The notes below the pieces were generated by a model. It had not been told where the DNA came from. It saw only the letters and a list, made by a program, of their open reading frames with translations, and did no database searches. From Mesoflavibacter sp. (lineage in GTDB: Bacteria; Pseudomonadota; Alphaproteobacteria; UBA8366; Aestuariispiraceae), in NCBI GenBank assembly GCA_017792345.1, contig CP051228.1, forward strand, positions 3,316,148 to 3,380,147: a stretch of DNA of 64,000 bases, read 5' to 3'. Of this stretch, positions 27,177-37,017 are shown in pieces (the first letter of the stretch is position 1; each line of letters starts with the position of its first letter). A program made the position numbers and the translations under genes.

Positions 27177-27644
27177 ATGGATGACGGACGCGACGACAGG
27201 GATTACCTGACCCACGAGACCGATGGGCCGCAGAGCGGATCGGACATCGTGCATCCCTATATGGGCATGTTCGGTGACGGGCCGGCGGCCGAGGAAGGCA
27301 TGCAGGCGCTGGCGGGCGAACCGCTGGCCGATGGCGTCGGTACCGCCACGCCGGACGCGGTCGAGGCCGCATTGCGGACCGTTCACGACCCGGAAATCCC
27401 GGTGAACATATACGATCTGGGCCTGATCTATTCCTGCGAAGTCGACGCCAAGGGCGATTGCGATATCCTGATGACCCTGACCGCCCCGGCCTGTCCGGTC
27501 GCGGGTGAGATGCCGCAGCAGGTGGCCGACGCCGTCGCCGCGGTCGCCGGCATCGGCGTGGTCACCGTGACCCTGACATGGTCGCCGCCCTGGCATCCCG
27601 ACATGATGTCCGAGGACGCGAAACTGGCCCTGGATTTGTTCTAG
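27177..27644 (+). CDS. sufT: SufT-type Fe-S maturation protein (DUF59/MIP18)
   Basis: A 155-residue protein with a ~50-residue acidic, poorly structured N-terminal part followed by a DUF59 domain. EAALRTVHDPEIPVNIYDLG and LIYSCEVD start it, then LTAPACPVAGEMPQQV with the conserved Cys, and VTLTWSPPWHPDMMSEDAK. SufT proteins assist Fe-S maturation. The ATG at 27177 has AAGGACGAG upstream; a codon at 27147 would overlap sufS. Confidence 0.9.
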   Translation: MDDGRDDRDYLTHETDGPQSGSDIVHPYMGMFGDGPAAEEGMQALAGEPLADGVGTATPDAVEAALRTVHDPEIPVNIYDLGLIYSCEVDAKGDCDILMTLTAPACPVAGEMPQQVADAVAAVAGIGVVTVTLTWSPPWHPDMMSEDAKLALDLF

Positions 27645-27686
27645 GGTCGATATGATATAATGAGGGAAGGGCAATTTCCCTTTGCC

Positions 27687-27770
27687 GTCACCCCCGCGAA
27701 GGCGGGGGTCCAGGGGGACAGGCACGGCCTTGCATGTTGGTCCTGGATTCCCGCCTTCGCGGGAAAGACG
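27687..27770. repeat. paired REP element between sufT and sufA
   Basis: GTCACCCCCGCGAAGGCGGG with its GGTCCAGGG tail (27687-27715) and the inverted TCCTGGATTCCCGCCTTCGC continuing to GGGAAAGACG (27741-27770). It is the second REP pair inside the suf operon, 23 bases before sufA. Confidence 0.85.
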
Positions 27771-27793
27771 AAACCAATATTGAGAGGAAAGCG

Positions 27794-28141
27794 ATGTTCG
27801 ATCCGAACAAACCCATCGTAAGCCTGACCGACGCGGCTGCGGATCGCGTTCGCGCGCTGATGAGCAAGGCGGGCGACGGCGTGATCGGGCTGCGCATCGG
27901 GGTGTCTTCCAAGGGCTGTTCCGGCCTGTCCTATGTCGTCGAATACGCCAAGGACAAGAAACAGTTCGAAGAGGAAGTCGACGTTGCAGGCGCCCGCATT
28001 CTGATCGACCCGGCGGCGACCATGTTCCTGATCGGCGCCGAAATCGACTATGAGGAGAGCCGCCTGCAATCGGGCTTCACCTTCAAGAACCCGAACGAAA
28101 CCGCCCGCTGCGGCTGCGGCGAGAGCTTCTCGGTTTCCTGA
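27794..28141 (+). CDS. sufA: A-type Fe-S carrier (SufA/IscA/ErpA family)
   Basis: A 115-residue carrier that passes clusters to apo-proteins. Three invariant Cys are present: GCSGLSYVVEY and the CGCGESFSV pair at the C-terminus. SLTDAAADRVRALM and SGFTFKNPNE are standard. RBS GAGAGGAAA precedes the ATG at 27794. As last suf gene it probably belongs to the operon despite the REP pair; the name is by context, since SufA, IscA and ErpA are hard to tell apart. Confidence 0.93.
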   Translation: MFDPNKPIVSLTDAAADRVRALMSKAGDGVIGLRIGVSSKGCSGLSYVVEYAKDKKQFEEEVDVAGARILIDPAATMFLIGAEIDYEESRLQSGFTFKNPNETARCGCGESFSVS

Positions 28142-28146
28142 ACGAC

Positions 28147-29799
28147 TTAGCCGTCCTGGCCGGGTGTCCGCAGGATGATTGTCGCCGTCGTGCCTTTGCC
28201 GACGGTGCTTTCGTAGGTCAATTTCCCCCGCATCGCGTTGATCAGCAGTTTCGACAGGGGAATACCGATTCCGGCGCCGCGCTTCGTGTCTGTCCGGGTT
28301 GCGTGACTGCTGGAGAACGGATCTCCCAGATTGGCGAGCTGATCCTGCGACATGCCATGGCCGGTATCGCGCACCTTGATGGCGACAAGCGGGCCGGGTG
28401 CCGTCTCGGCCGTGATGGTAAGCGACCCACCCGGATCCGTGTAGCGCAGGGCATTTGATCCCAGATTCAGCAATACCTGCGTCAGCCCCCGCATGGATCC
28501 CAGCACGGGCGGGATATTCTGAGGCGCGTGGAAGGACAGGGTGACCTCGGCCTTGGACGCCATGGCGGTCAGCATGGTCTCCGTCTTGTCGAACAGGTCT
28601 GGCAGGGATGTCGGTCCGATATCCTCCAGGACGCCCTTTGTTTCCAGGGCCGACATCTGCAGCAGATTGTCGATCAGTTCCAGCAGGTACTCAGCACTGG
28701 AAAGGATATCGGCTGAGTATTCCTGGTATTTTTCGGTCGGCAGACGGCCGGGCGCCTGCCCACTCATCATCTGGGAAAAGCCCAATATCGCGTTCAGCGG
28801 TGTCCGCAATTCGTGACTTACATTTGCCAGAAGCCGGGTCTTGGCGGCGTCCGACTTCTCCGCAATGTCCAGGGACCGCGCCAGTTCGCGGGTTCGCTCC
28901 TGGATGCGTTCCTCCAATTCGGAGTTCAACTTTTCGGTCGCGGCCCGGGCGGCCTGTGCCTTTGCCTCGCTTGCCCGCAGCCGCATTTCGCTGAGCCGGG
29001 AATCCGTCACATCGGTCCATACCGCGATCAGGGCGCCGCTGGCGGTCAGGCATTCCTCATATTCCAGATGGGTCCCGTCCTTGGTTTCAACGGCCAGCGG
29101 GCCAAAGGTCTTGTCGGCCGGAAAGGGGCGGTCGGCAATGTCCAGCAAGGCGCTGGACGTTTCGGGTTTCAAACTGATCTCGGCGCAGGATCGGATAAAG
29201 TCCGCAAAAGGTCTGCCCGGCGAATAGAGATGGACCGTATCGGGCATCTGTTCCGAGATCCGCTTGTTGCTGAAAACGAAACGCCCTTTGGTGTCGAAGA
29301 AGCAGAAACCGATATGGATCGCGGTGATCGTGTCCAGCAGGTCTCGGTATTCGTCGACCTCGACCATGGACGGCGTCAGCTCGGCCCAGACTTTCATGTA
29401 TTTGCCGCTTTTCAGCCGGTGCGGTGTGACGGTGACCCATTTACCGTTGCTGGTCTGAAAAATGAAGGGTTCGGCGAGCTCCCGATGGCGGGCGAGGCCG
29501 GCCGCTAGATGCCGCTCCAGATTGGGCAATTCATCCGGCGCCAGATTTCGTTCGAAAAAGACCCGTAAGGCCTCGTCATAACGCCGGCCGACAAACATCT
29601 CGTCCCTGTGCCATGGGAACATTTCCACATAATTGGCATTCCAGAACACGATGCGGTCGTCGGAATCGTAGATGCAGATCGCTTCGGGTACGGAATCGAG
29701 GATTTCGGCCAGTTCCGGGGCCTCTACGGCCGCCAAGGCACCTGTCCGCTCCAAGTCCTCACGCATGTGTTCCAATCCGCTCTGCAAAGTGTCGGACAT
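28147..29799 (-). CDS. PAS-domain sensor histidine kinase
   Basis: A 550-residue kinase without transmembrane segments, so cytosolic. One PAS starts near residue 30 (ILDSVPEAICIYDSDDRIVFWN), a second around 150 (LLDTITAIHIGFCFFDTKGRFVFSN), then a coiled coil (AKAQAARAATEKLNSELEER). The HisKA box is LLANVSHELRTPLNAILGFS. The ATPase core has QVLLNLGSNALRYTDPGGS (N box), KVRDTGHGMSQ (G1) and GAGIGIPLSKLLINAM (G2). No receiver domain and no response-regulator gene nearby, so its partner lies elsewhere. It converges with sufA. Confidence 0.93.
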   Translation of the reverse strand: MSDTLQSGLEHMREDLERTGALAAVEAPELAEILDSVPEAICIYDSDDRIVFWNANYVEMFPWHRDEMFVGRRYDEALRVFFERNLAPDELPNLERHLAAGLARHRELAEPFIFQTSNGKWVTVTPHRLKSGKYMKVWAELTPSMVEVDEYRDLLDTITAIHIGFCFFDTKGRFVFSNKRISEQMPDTVHLYSPGRPFADFIRSCAEISLKPETSSALLDIADRPFPADKTFGPLAVETKDGTHLEYEECLTASGALIAVWTDVTDSRLSEMRLRASEAKAQAARAATEKLNSELEERIQERTRELARSLDIAEKSDAAKTRLLANVSHELRTPLNAILGFSQMMSGQAPGRLPTEKYQEYSADILSSAEYLLELIDNLLQMSALETKGVLEDIGPTSLPDLFDKTETMLTAMASKAEVTLSFHAPQNIPPVLGSMRGLTQVLLNLGSNALRYTDPGGSLTITAETAPGPLVAIKVRDTGHGMSQDQLANLGDPFSSSHATRTDTKRGAGIGIPLSKLLINAMRGKLTYESTVGKGTTATIILRTPGQDG

Positions 29800-29873
29800 G
29801 GGGAATGCATCGATAATCTGGTTGCTCCCGCCGATGTCAGACTAGCGGGCATTCCAATTCTTGCAAGTATGAC

Positions 29874-31130
29874 TCAATCGGTGACCGCCTGCCGGCAATG
29901 GGTCTCGCGCAGCAGGAATGTGGCGATCAGGCCGATGCCGTATGCCACCAGCAAGGCGCTGAACGCGGACTGATAGCCGCCTGCGTCATAGACGGGCGCA
30001 CCGTTCTGCATGGTGCCATCCCAGTTCTGGTCCAGAATGACGCCCAAGAGCGGCTGGAACAGGGCGCCCGATCCGACGACGAACATGTTCACGAAGCCAA
30101 GGCCCGCGCCGGCGCGGCTGGGACGGTTGGTCTCGCGCACGCAGGTGAAGGTCAGGATCATCGTGCAGCCGCCGATACCGTTCAGGACGAACAGGGTTCG
30201 TATCGCCCAGGGTGACAGGTCCGGCGTGAAGATCATCGCGGCCATTGCCGTGCCACTGAGGGCGAAGCCGCCATAGATCAGCGGCTTGCGGCGCCCGATC
30301 TTTTCCGTCGCCAACCCGATCATCGGGCCGACCACCGCCCATCCGACGAAGATCAGCGATGCGGATCCCGCCGCATCTGCGGGGGAGAAACCGTGCACCT
30401 GAATCAGCCACGGCACGGCCCACAAGCCGGCGAAGGCCAGCATCGGGGCGGTCAACGTGAAGCCTATGATCGCACAGCACCAACTGTCCCGTCGGGCGAG
30501 TACGTCCCGGAAGGCGCCTTTGGATGCGCCGTTCGCAGCCGCTTTACGTTCCTTCGGGATTTCCTGGACGACCAGGAAAATCAGGACGGCCAGAATGGCG
30601 CCGAGGACACCGATCCCGATCACCGTCTCGCGCCAGCCGGTCGCCTCGACGACCAGGCTCAGCGGCGCCTGTCCGGCGATGGCCCCGCTCATCCCGACGC
30701 TTTGCAGGATGCCGATCAGCAGGCTGAAGCGCTGGGGCGGGAACCAGGTCGCGGCGATCGACATCGTGCCGACATAGCCGAAGGCAACCGCCGCGCCGAT
30801 CATCGTGCGGCCGATGGCGGCGGGGGTGATCGATTCGGCCAGCGCGAAGACCAGACTGCCGACAAGGCACAGGGCCATGGCACTGCTGAGGATCCGCCGC
30901 GGCCCAAACCGGTCCATCAGCACGCCGATCGGCATCTGCATCCCGGCATAGGCGTAGAAATAGAAGGCGCTCATCGCGCCAAGCGCCCCCGCCTGAACCT
31001 GGAAGGCGCGCATCAGATCGTCCGTCATGACGCTGGGCGCAACGCGTTGCAGGAAGGCATAACCGAAACAGGCACATCCCAGAAGGAAGGCTGCCCAAGC
31101 GCGCAGGGAGGGGGGGGGTGATGCGATCAT
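29874..31130 (-). CDS. MFS transporter
   Basis: A 418-residue inner-membrane protein with about 12 hydrophobic segments. The MFS loop 2-3 motif appears as GVLMDRFGPRRILSSAMALC, and the first helix as AAFLLGCACFGYAFLQRVAPS, a signature of the sugar-phosphate/anion-type and NarK-like branches. The substrate cannot be assigned. The start codon is followed four codons later by a run of nine C residues (31110-31118 on the plus strand is G9), which could slip. It lies upstream of the kinase gene on the same strand, separated by 74 bases. Confidence 0.9.
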   Translation of the reverse strand: MIASPPPSLRAWAAFLLGCACFGYAFLQRVAPSVMTDDLMRAFQVQAGALGAMSAFYFYAYAGMQMPIGVLMDRFGPRRILSSAMALCLVGSLVFALAESITPAAIGRTMIGAAVAFGYVGTMSIAATWFPPQRFSLLIGILQSVGMSGAIAGQAPLSLVVEATGWRETVIGIGVLGAILAVLIFLVVQEIPKERKAAANGASKGAFRDVLARRDSWCCAIIGFTLTAPMLAFAGLWAVPWLIQVHGFSPADAAGSASLIFVGWAVVGPMIGLATEKIGRRKPLIYGGFALSGTAMAAMIFTPDLSPWAIRTLFVLNGIGGCTMILTFTCVRETNRPSRAGAGLGFVNMFVVGSGALFQPLLGVILDQNWDGTMQNGAPVYDAGGYQSAFSALLVAYGIGLIATFLLRETHCRQAVTD

Positions 31131-31231
31131 ACACCGCTGTTACGACATCGCCGCGCCGGTTGAAAGCCTCGCCGCGACAGATGAGGCCCCTGAAACGTCA
31201 CAACTTTGCGGATCAACCGGCAAAGACGCGG

Positions 31232-32194
31232 TCAGGCCGCAAAAACCTCCCGGCAGGTCCAGGCCAGATAGGCTCCGTAGCCGGCCAGCAAGACCCCGCC
31301 CTCCCATCGGCACAGACGGCCGCCGGTCAAGGCGAAGGCCAACATGGCGGCAGTGGCGGCAAGCATAACCCAGATATCGAACCGGGCGATCTCAACCGGA
31401 ATTTCCAGCGGATGGACGATCGCCGTGATACCCAGAATGCCCAGCGTGTTGAAAAGGTTGCTGCCCAGAATGTTACCGAGCGCCAGATCTGTCTGCCGCC
31501 GGATAGCGGCAACGATGGAAGCCGACAGTTCCGGCAGAGACGTGCCGACCGCGACGATGGTGAGGCCGATGAGGGTCTCGGACAGTCCCGCGGATTCCGC
31601 CAAGGCGATGGCGCCGGATACCAGCAGCTTGGCGCCCAGGACGGTCAGGACAAGCCCGGCCAGCGCCAAGGCCAAGGCGGTCGGCAGCCGCTGCGGACCC
31701 GGCTCGGCGATTTCGGTTTCCGCGCGGTGCAGATCCGACGCCGCATCGTGGACGCGTTGTTCCCGATAGATCGTGTAGGCCAGATAGACGCCCAAGAGCA
31801 CGATCAGGACGATGCCATGCACCTGGTTGGCGAAGCCCGTCAAAACGATCCCCAGACACGCCAGGGACGCGATGATGAGGGCCAACCCGTCTCGGTAGAT
31901 CGCGTCGCGGGACGTCACGATGGGGACGATGACCGCCGTGAGGCCCAGGATCAGCAGGATATTGGCGATGTTGCTGCCGACCACATTCCCCACCGCGATG
32001 CCGGGCGAGCCTGCGAAGGCCGCGGCGACGCTGGTCACCAGTTCCGGCGCCGATGTGCCGAACCCGACCAGCGTCAGTCCTATCAGCAAGGGGGAAACGC
32101 CCAGTTTGTGTGCGGTGGCGACGGAGCCGCGCACCAAAGCCTCGCCGCCTACGAACAAGCAGACAAGCCCGGCGGCAATCAGGATGTAATCCAT
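31232..32194 (-). CDS. calcium/sodium antiporter (CaCA family, YrbG-like)
   Basis: A 320-residue antiporter with the two inverted alpha-repeats of the CaCA family: VGFGTSAPELVTSVAAAFAG with GNVVGSNIANILLILG in the first half, and VAVGTSLPELSASIVAAIRR with GNILGSNLFNTLGILG in the second. These hold the ion-binding Glu/Asn/Ser residues. About ten transmembrane segments. The K+-independent bacterial YrbG branch is the best match. Confidence 0.95.
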   Translation of the reverse strand: MDYILIAAGLVCLFVGGEALVRGSVATAHKLGVSPLLIGLTLVGFGTSAPELVTSVAAAFAGSPGIAVGNVVGSNIANILLILGLTAVIVPIVTSRDAIYRDGLALIIASLACLGIVLTGFANQVHGIVLIVLLGVYLAYTIYREQRVHDAASDLHRAETEIAEPGPQRLPTALALALAGLVLTVLGAKLLVSGAIALAESAGLSETLIGLTIVAVGTSLPELSASIVAAIRRQTDLALGNILGSNLFNTLGILGITAIVHPLEIPVEIARFDIWVMLAATAAMLAFALTGGRLCRWEGGVLLAGYGAYLAWTCREVFAA

Positions 32195-32297
32195 GGAAGG
32201 TCTTTCGACGCAGACGCGGCCCGCTGCCGCGCATGACCGCCGACGATATCGGGCGTCCGAACACGCTTACAAGACCGCGCCGCGCCCGGTGCGAAAA

Positions 32298-32750
32298 TTA
32301 TTCCCGCCCCAACGGTCCCGTCGCGCTGTCCATCGCGGAAAGGCGATCGAGAACGCGCTCGAAGAGTGTCCGTTCCTCTTCGGACAGGACCGACAGCAAG
32401 GTCTGTTCGAACGCCAAGGCATCTGGAACAATCCGGCCATAGAAATCGCGGCCCGCCGCCGTCAGGGCGACGGCGATCAGGCGGCGGTCGCGGTCGGATT
32501 GCGTCTTGCGGACCAGCCCGGCGCTTTCCAGGCGCTGAAGCGCGCGCGTTACTCGGTATTTTTCCAGGCTGACCCGGTCATGAATGTCCCGGACCGATAG
32601 ACCGTCCGCCGCGCCGCCCAAATGCGCCAGAACGCGCCATTCCGCCTGACCGATGCCGCGTGGCCCATAGACCTTCGATAGGTCCCGGGTCACCCGGTCC
32701 GCCAATACGGAAAGCCGATAGGGCAGGAAGCGGTTGAGGTTGAGATTCAT
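32298..32750 (-). CDS. MarR-family regulator next to hmgA
   Basis: A 150-residue winged-helix repressor. The DNA-binding part reads LSVRDIHDRVSLEKYRVTRALQRLESAGLVRKTQSDRDRRL, with the Asp-Arg of the MarR wing (DRDRR). The ATG at 32750 (MNLNLNRFLPYRLSVLADRV) is chosen; the alternative ATG at 32780 would lie inside the operator palindrome. It is divergent from homogentisate dioxygenase, so it is probably an HmgR-like repressor responding to an aromatic intermediate; the ligand is inference. Confidence 0.9.
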   Translation of the reverse strand: MNLNLNRFLPYRLSVLADRVTRDLSKVYGPRGIGQAEWRVLAHLGGAADGLSVRDIHDRVSLEKYRVTRALQRLESAGLVRKTQSDRDRRLIAVALTAAGRDFYGRIVPDALAFEQTLLSVLSEEERTLFERVLDRLSAMDSATGPLGRE

Positions 32751-32765
32751 CGGCAATCTTGACAG

Positions 32766-32783
32766 TCGTTGCATTTGCAACGA
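32766..32783. promoter_or_regulatory. perfect palindromic operator between marR and hmgA
   Basis: TCGTTGCA, two bases (TT), then TGCAACGA: a perfect 8-bp inverted repeat in the divergent promoter region, 16 bases before the MarR start and ~58 bases before hmgA. The size and spacing fit a MarR dimer site serving both genes. Confidence 0.75.
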
Positions 32784-32840
32784 AATTTATGCCGTGATCC
32801 TGTCGGGTTGGTCAACCTGCTGAATGAAAGGGGTTTTCGA

Positions 32841-34142
32841 ATGTCCGGCGAAGCGGAAATGTTGAGCGGTTTCGGGAACGAGTTTGAATCCGAAGCAATG
32901 CCAGGCGCCTTGCCGCAAGGGCGTAACAATCCCCAACGTTGCCCCTTCGATCTTTACGCGGAACAGCTTTCCGGCACGGCCTTCACGGCACCCAATGCCG
33001 AAAACCGCCGGACGTGGCTGTACCGACTGCGGCCCAGCGTCCGACACTCCGGGCAGTTCGCCCGCTATGACGCACCCTATTGGAAGACGGCGCCCCACCG
33101 ACCGGATCATCAATTGCCGCTGGGGCCTTATCGTTGGAACCCCGTCGGACCCGTTGCCGGGGCGGCGGATTTCGTGGACGCGGTCCGCACCATGACGACC
33201 GCGGGCGATGCGTCGATGCTGACCGGCATGGCGGCCCATGTTTTCAGCGCGTCTCGGTCCATGACCGACCGCTGTCTGATCAACGCCGACGCGGAAATGC
33301 TGATCGCGCCCTGGCACGGTCGGGTCGAAATCGTCGCCGAGACGGGGCGATTCGAAATCGCGCCGTTGGAAATCGCGATCCTGCCGCGCGGCATGGCGTT
33401 TCAGATACGCCTGCCGGACGGTGCTGCCAGCGGCTATGTCCTGGAGAATTACGGCGCGATGCTGCGTCTGCCCGACCGTGGGCCGATCGGGGCAAACGGG
33501 CTGGCCAATCCGCGCGATTTCAAATCACCGCGCGCCTGGTTCGAGGACCGGGAAGAGCCGATGGAACTGATCATGAAGTGGGGCGGGGCGCTGCATGCCG
33601 CCGAAATCCCGCAGAGCCCCTTCGATGTCGTGGCCTGGCATGGCAATTACGTGCCAGTGAAATACGATCTGACGCGGTTCAACACGATGGGGTCGATTTC
33701 TTTCGATCATCCGGACCCGTCGATCTTCACCGTTCTGACCTCTCCGTCGGAAGTACCGGGCACGGCCAATATCGACTTCGTGATCTTCCCGGAACGTTGG
33801 TTGGTGGCCGAGGATACGTTCCGTCCGCCCTGGTACCACCGCAACGTCATGTCGGAGTTCATGGGCAATCTGTGCGGCGCCTATGACGCGAAGCCGAACG
33901 GCTTTCCGCCCGGCGCGATGAGCCTGCACAATTGCATGATCCCGCACGGACCCGATGCCGGGGCATTCAAGGCCGCCAGCACGGCGGACCTGAAACCGCA
34001 CAAGCTGTCGGACACCATGGCCTTCATGTTCGAAACCCGATACCCGCAATTCCCGACCCGCTTCGCCGCCGAAGAGGCTCCGCTCCAGACGGATTACGCC
34101 GATTGCTGGGCCGGTATCGAGAAACTCTATCCGGGCCGTTGA
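32841..34142 (+). CDS. hmgA: homogentisate 1,2-dioxygenase
   Basis: A 433-residue non-heme Fe(II) ring-cleavage enzyme of tyrosine/phenylalanine breakdown, making maleylacetoacetate. [17 protein letters not shown] and [13 protein letters not shown] open it. The iron ligands are visible as H333 and E339 in [12 protein letters not shown], and H369 in MIPHGPD, at the same spacing as in the human enzyme. The ATG at 32841 follows GAAAGGGG. Maleylacetoacetate isomerase and fumarylacetoacetase genes are not in the window. Confidence 0.96.
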   Translation: MSGEAEMLSGFGNEFESEAMPGALPQGRNNPQRCPFDLYAEQLSGTAFTAPNAENRRTWLYRLRPSVRHSGQFARYDAPYWKTAPHRPDHQLPLGPYRWNPVGPVAGAADFVDAVRTMTTAGDASMLTGMAAHVFSASRSMTDRCLINADAEMLIAPWHGRVEIVAETGRFEIAPLEIAILPRGMAFQIRLPDGAASGYVLENYGAMLRLPDRGPIGANGLANPRDFKSPRAWFEDREEPMELIMKWGGALHAAEIPQSPFDVVAWHGNYVPVKYDLTRFNTMGSISFDHPDPSIFTVLTSPSEVPGTANIDFVIFPERWLVAEDTFRPPWYHRNVMSEFMGNLCGAYDAKPNGFPPGAMSLHNCMIPHGPDAGAFKAASTADLKPHKLSDTMAFMFETRYPQFPTRFAAEEAPLQTDYADCWAGIEKLYPGR

Positions 34143-34143
34143 T

Positions 34144-34536
34144 CTAGACCAGGGACAGCACCACGCTCTGCAGCATCAGCACGCCCAGCCAGTGCAGGCC
34201 GTCGATGATTGTCAGCGCGGGTTTATTGCCCTGGAAGCTGTGATTGATCGTCATCGTCGTCATGACAATGCCGATCCACAGCAGCAGGGCGAGCGCGAGC
34301 ATCGGACCGGTGCCGCTTTCCGCCCCAGCAAGGATGGACAAGGTGACGGCCAGAACGAACTGACCGATCGCCGCAATGACAAAGGGGGCCGGAGACTTGC
34401 GCTTTTCGATCTCCTCCTTCGTCGTTCCCAGCGCGGCCATCCATTGCGTGCCCAGGACGGTGTAATAGACGGCGCCGAAGATGTATCCGGCGATACCCGC
34501 CGCCAGCACGCCCAACCAGTCGATGGAACCAATCAT
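34144..34536 (-). CDS. DUF1761 membrane protein
   Basis: A 130-residue protein with four hydrophobic helices and the DUF1761 pattern: WLGVLAAGIAGYIFGAVYYT, QWMAALG, FVIAAIGQFVLAVTLSILAG, and DGLHWLGVLMLQSVVLSL at the end. The function of this family is unknown. The ATG at 34536 is chosen for its fit to the family N-terminus. The stop lies two bases from the hmgA stop on the other strand. Confidence 0.82.
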   Translation of the reverse strand: MIGSIDWLGVLAAGIAGYIFGAVYYTVLGTQWMAALGTTKEEIEKRKSPAPFVIAAIGQFVLAVTLSILAGAESGTGPMLALALLLWIGIVMTTMTINHSFQGNKPALTIIDGLHWLGVLMLQSVVLSLV

Positions 34537-34672
34537 TTTCCGAAATCCCCCACGAATTTGTCTCTGCGCGACGGACGTGCCGTTTGGCGCGCGGTCATCC
34601 TTGACGCGGGCCCTATGATATCCCAAACGGGCTCGTCCCGGTATTTCCACGACCGAACGGGGAGGGCGCGTG

Positions 34673-36370
34673 ATGAGCGGCGATCAGACTTTCGATTACA
34701 TCATTGTCGGTGCAGGGTCGGCGGGTTGCGTTCTGGCGGCGCGCCTGACCGAAGACCCGCAGTCCAAGGTCCTTTTGATCGAAGCGGGCGGCAGCGATTC
34801 CTCCATCTTCATCCAGATGCCGACGGCGCTGTCCATCCCGATGAACATGAAGAAGTTCAACTGGTTCTTTGAAAGCTTGCCGGAGCCGGGTCTGGACAAC
34901 CGTCGTCTGCATACGCCGCGCGGCAAGGTGCTGGGCGGGTCCTCATCGATCAACGGCATGGTCTATGTGCGCGGTCATGCCTGCGATTTCGACGAATGGG
35001 AGGAGCATGGCGCGGCCGGTTGGGCCTATCGCGACTGCCTGCCCTACTTCCGCCGGGCCGAAACCTGGAAAGATCCCGACGGCCGCGACGCCGATGCCTA
35101 TCGCGGCGGTGACGGACCGCTGGGTACCTGCAACGGCAACGAAATGCGGAACCCGCTTTACAAGGCCTGGATCGAAGCCGGGAAAGAGGCGGGGTACGGT
35201 TTCACCGAAGATTATAACGGCCACCGCCAGGAAGGCTTCGGGCGGATGCATATGACCGTCAAGGACGGCGTGCGCTGGTCGACCGCGAATGCCTATCTGA
35301 AGCCCGCCCGCAACCGGCCCAACCTGTCGGTCGTCACCGGTGCGCTGACCCATAAAGTGCTGCTGGACGGCAAGAAGGCGGTCGGTGTCCGGTATGAGGC
35401 GGGCGGCAAGGTCGTCGACGTGAAGGCGTCGCGGGAGGTCATCCTGTCCGCCGGATCGGTCGGATCGCCGCAATTGCTGCAATTGTCCGGTATCGGTCCG
35501 GCCGAGGCGCTGAAGGCGGCCGGGGTCGACGTGGTGCACGATCTGCCCGGCGTCGGCGGCAATCTTCAGGACCATTTGGAAGTCTATTTCCAGTTCCGTA
35601 GCACCCAGCCGATCACGCTGAACGGTAAGCTGGATCCGTTCAGCAAGTTCCTGATCGGTGCGCGCTGGTTCTTCTTCAAATCCGGCCTGGGCGCGACCAA
35701 TCACTTCGAAAGCTGCGCCTTCATCCGGTCGAAGGCCGGCTTGAAGTGGCCGGACATTCAGTACCATTTCCTGCCCGCCGCGATGCGTTACGACGGTAAC
35801 GCCGCCTTCGACGGGCACGGCTTCCAGGTCCATGTCGGGCCGAACAAGCCGAAAAGCCGAGGGCATATCCGCATCAATTCCGACGATCCTGCGGCCAAGC
35901 CGTCGATCCTGTTCAATTACATGACCGAACAGGAGGATATCGAGGCCTTCCGCGCCTGCGTCCGCCTGACGCGAGAGATCATGGCGCAACCGGCCATGGA
36001 CCCGTATCGCGGACCCGAGATCCAGCCCGGCGAAGATATCGATGAAGACGCCGCGATCGACGCCTGGGTGCGCCAGAATGCGGAAAGTGCCTATCACCCG
36101 TCCTGCACCTGCAAGATCGGCGGTGACGACGATCCGTCGGCGGTGCTGGATACCGAATGCCGGGTGCGGGGCATCGGCAATCTGCGGGTCGTCGATAGTT
36201 CCATTTTCCCGACCATCCCGAACGGCAACCTGAACGCCCCGACGATCATGGTCGGCGAGAAGGCCGCCGATATCATTCGCGGCAAGGAACCCTTGCCCGC
36301 ATCCAATGCGCCGGTCTGGATCGCGCCCGATTGGGAAACCAGACAGCGTGAAGGGGCAGCGGTCCGGTAA
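34673..36370 (+). CDS. GMC-family FAD oxidoreductase (choline/alcohol dehydrogenase type)
   Basis: A 565-residue flavoenzyme. The dinucleotide-binding [20 protein letters not shown] is at the N-terminus. GMC signature 1 reads [20 protein letters not shown] and signature 2 [16 protein letters not shown]. The C-terminal catalytic His lies in [12 protein letters not shown] and an Asn/Pro segment in [17 protein letters not shown]. It resembles BetA and AlkJ; no betaine genes are adjacent, so a general alcohol dehydrogenase is equally likely. The ATG at 34673 is taken, directly behind an overlapping GTG, after GGGGAGGG. Confidence 0.92.
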   Translation: MSGDQTFDYIIVGAGSAGCVLAARLTEDPQSKVLLIEAGGSDSSIFIQMPTALSIPMNMKKFNWFFESLPEPGLDNRRLHTPRGKVLGGSSSINGMVYVRGHACDFDEWEEHGAAGWAYRDCLPYFRRAETWKDPDGRDADAYRGGDGPLGTCNGNEMRNPLYKAWIEAGKEAGYGFTEDYNGHRQEGFGRMHMTVKDGVRWSTANAYLKPARNRPNLSVVTGALTHKVLLDGKKAVGVRYEAGGKVVDVKASREVILSAGSVGSPQLLQLSGIGPAEALKAAGVDVVHDLPGVGGNLQDHLEVYFQFRSTQPITLNGKLDPFSKFLIGARWFFFKSGLGATNHFESCAFIRSKAGLKWPDIQYHFLPAAMRYDGNAAFDGHGFQVHVGPNKPKSRGHIRINSDDPAAKPSILFNYMTEQEDIEAFRACVRLTREIMAQPAMDPYRGPEIQPGEDIDEDAAIDAWVRQNAESAYHPSCTCKIGGDDDPSAVLDTECRVRGIGNLRVVDSSIFPTIPNGNLNAPTIMVGEKAADIIRGKEPLPASNAPVWIAPDWETRQREGAAVR

Positions 36371-36392
36371 CACCAAGCGTCGGATGGACCGG

Positions 36393-36935
36393 TTAGACCT
36401 CGCTGCAGGGGATCTGCGTGATGTCTTCCGGCTCCAAGGACGGGTGCGACGTATCCGTGGGCGAGATGCGATAGAGGCTGATCCCCAGAATGTGATTGGG
36501 GGTGCCGTCATTGTCCGCCAAGGGCGTCAGCATCCGTTCCGCGCGTCTTGTGTCCAGGGCGGACAGGCGCTCTGAACTGGCGCCGTAGTGGATCAGCGGC
36601 GTGCCGAGGATATTGTCCCAGCGTTCCCGCATGATCGGGTAATCTTGATCGCCGACAATTTCACGCATCGTCAGACCTTTGATGCTGCGACCCCAGGCAT
36701 TGTTGATCTCCTCACCCGCCAGCCGGACGACATAGTCGTCGCGATCCGCATCGAACCGGTAGATCCAGAGATAGGGCAACAGGCCGCGCACGGTCATCGG
36801 ATCGAATGCGCTGCGCAAGGGCATGGCCAGATCGCCGCGGGCCATCCGCCAAGCCTGCAAGAAGGTGAAAATTCGCGAATCCGCGCCCGCCAACCTCGCT
36901 TCCACGGAGGCGCCTAAAGGGGCAATTTTGGTCAT
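36393..36935 (-). CDS. PAS_5-type protein (first paralogue)
   Basis: A 180-residue soluble protein with a single PAS_5-like domain. It has FLQAWRMARGDLAMPLRSAF, then PYLWIYRFDADRDDYVVRLAGEEINNAWGRSIKG, and LIHYGASSERLSALDTRRAERMLTPLADNDG. Many Rhodospirillales carry sets of such stand-alone sensors without output domains. It has a close paralogue 80 bases upstream on the same strand. Function unknown; a sensory or partner-binding role is inferred. Confidence 0.8.
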   Translation of the reverse strand: MTKIAPLGASVEARLAGADSRIFTFLQAWRMARGDLAMPLRSAFDPMTVRGLLPYLWIYRFDADRDDYVVRLAGEEINNAWGRSIKGLTMREIVGDQDYPIMRERWDNILGTPLIHYGASSERLSALDTRRAERMLTPLADNDGTPNHILGISLYRISPTDTSHPSLEPEDITQIPCSEV

Positions 36936-37017
36936 GCGCGATAGACCTCACATGCGGTTCGGCAGCACTATCTCGATTATATTACAAGTTTTGTAAACCG
37001 TCGCGAAGGGAGGGCTG

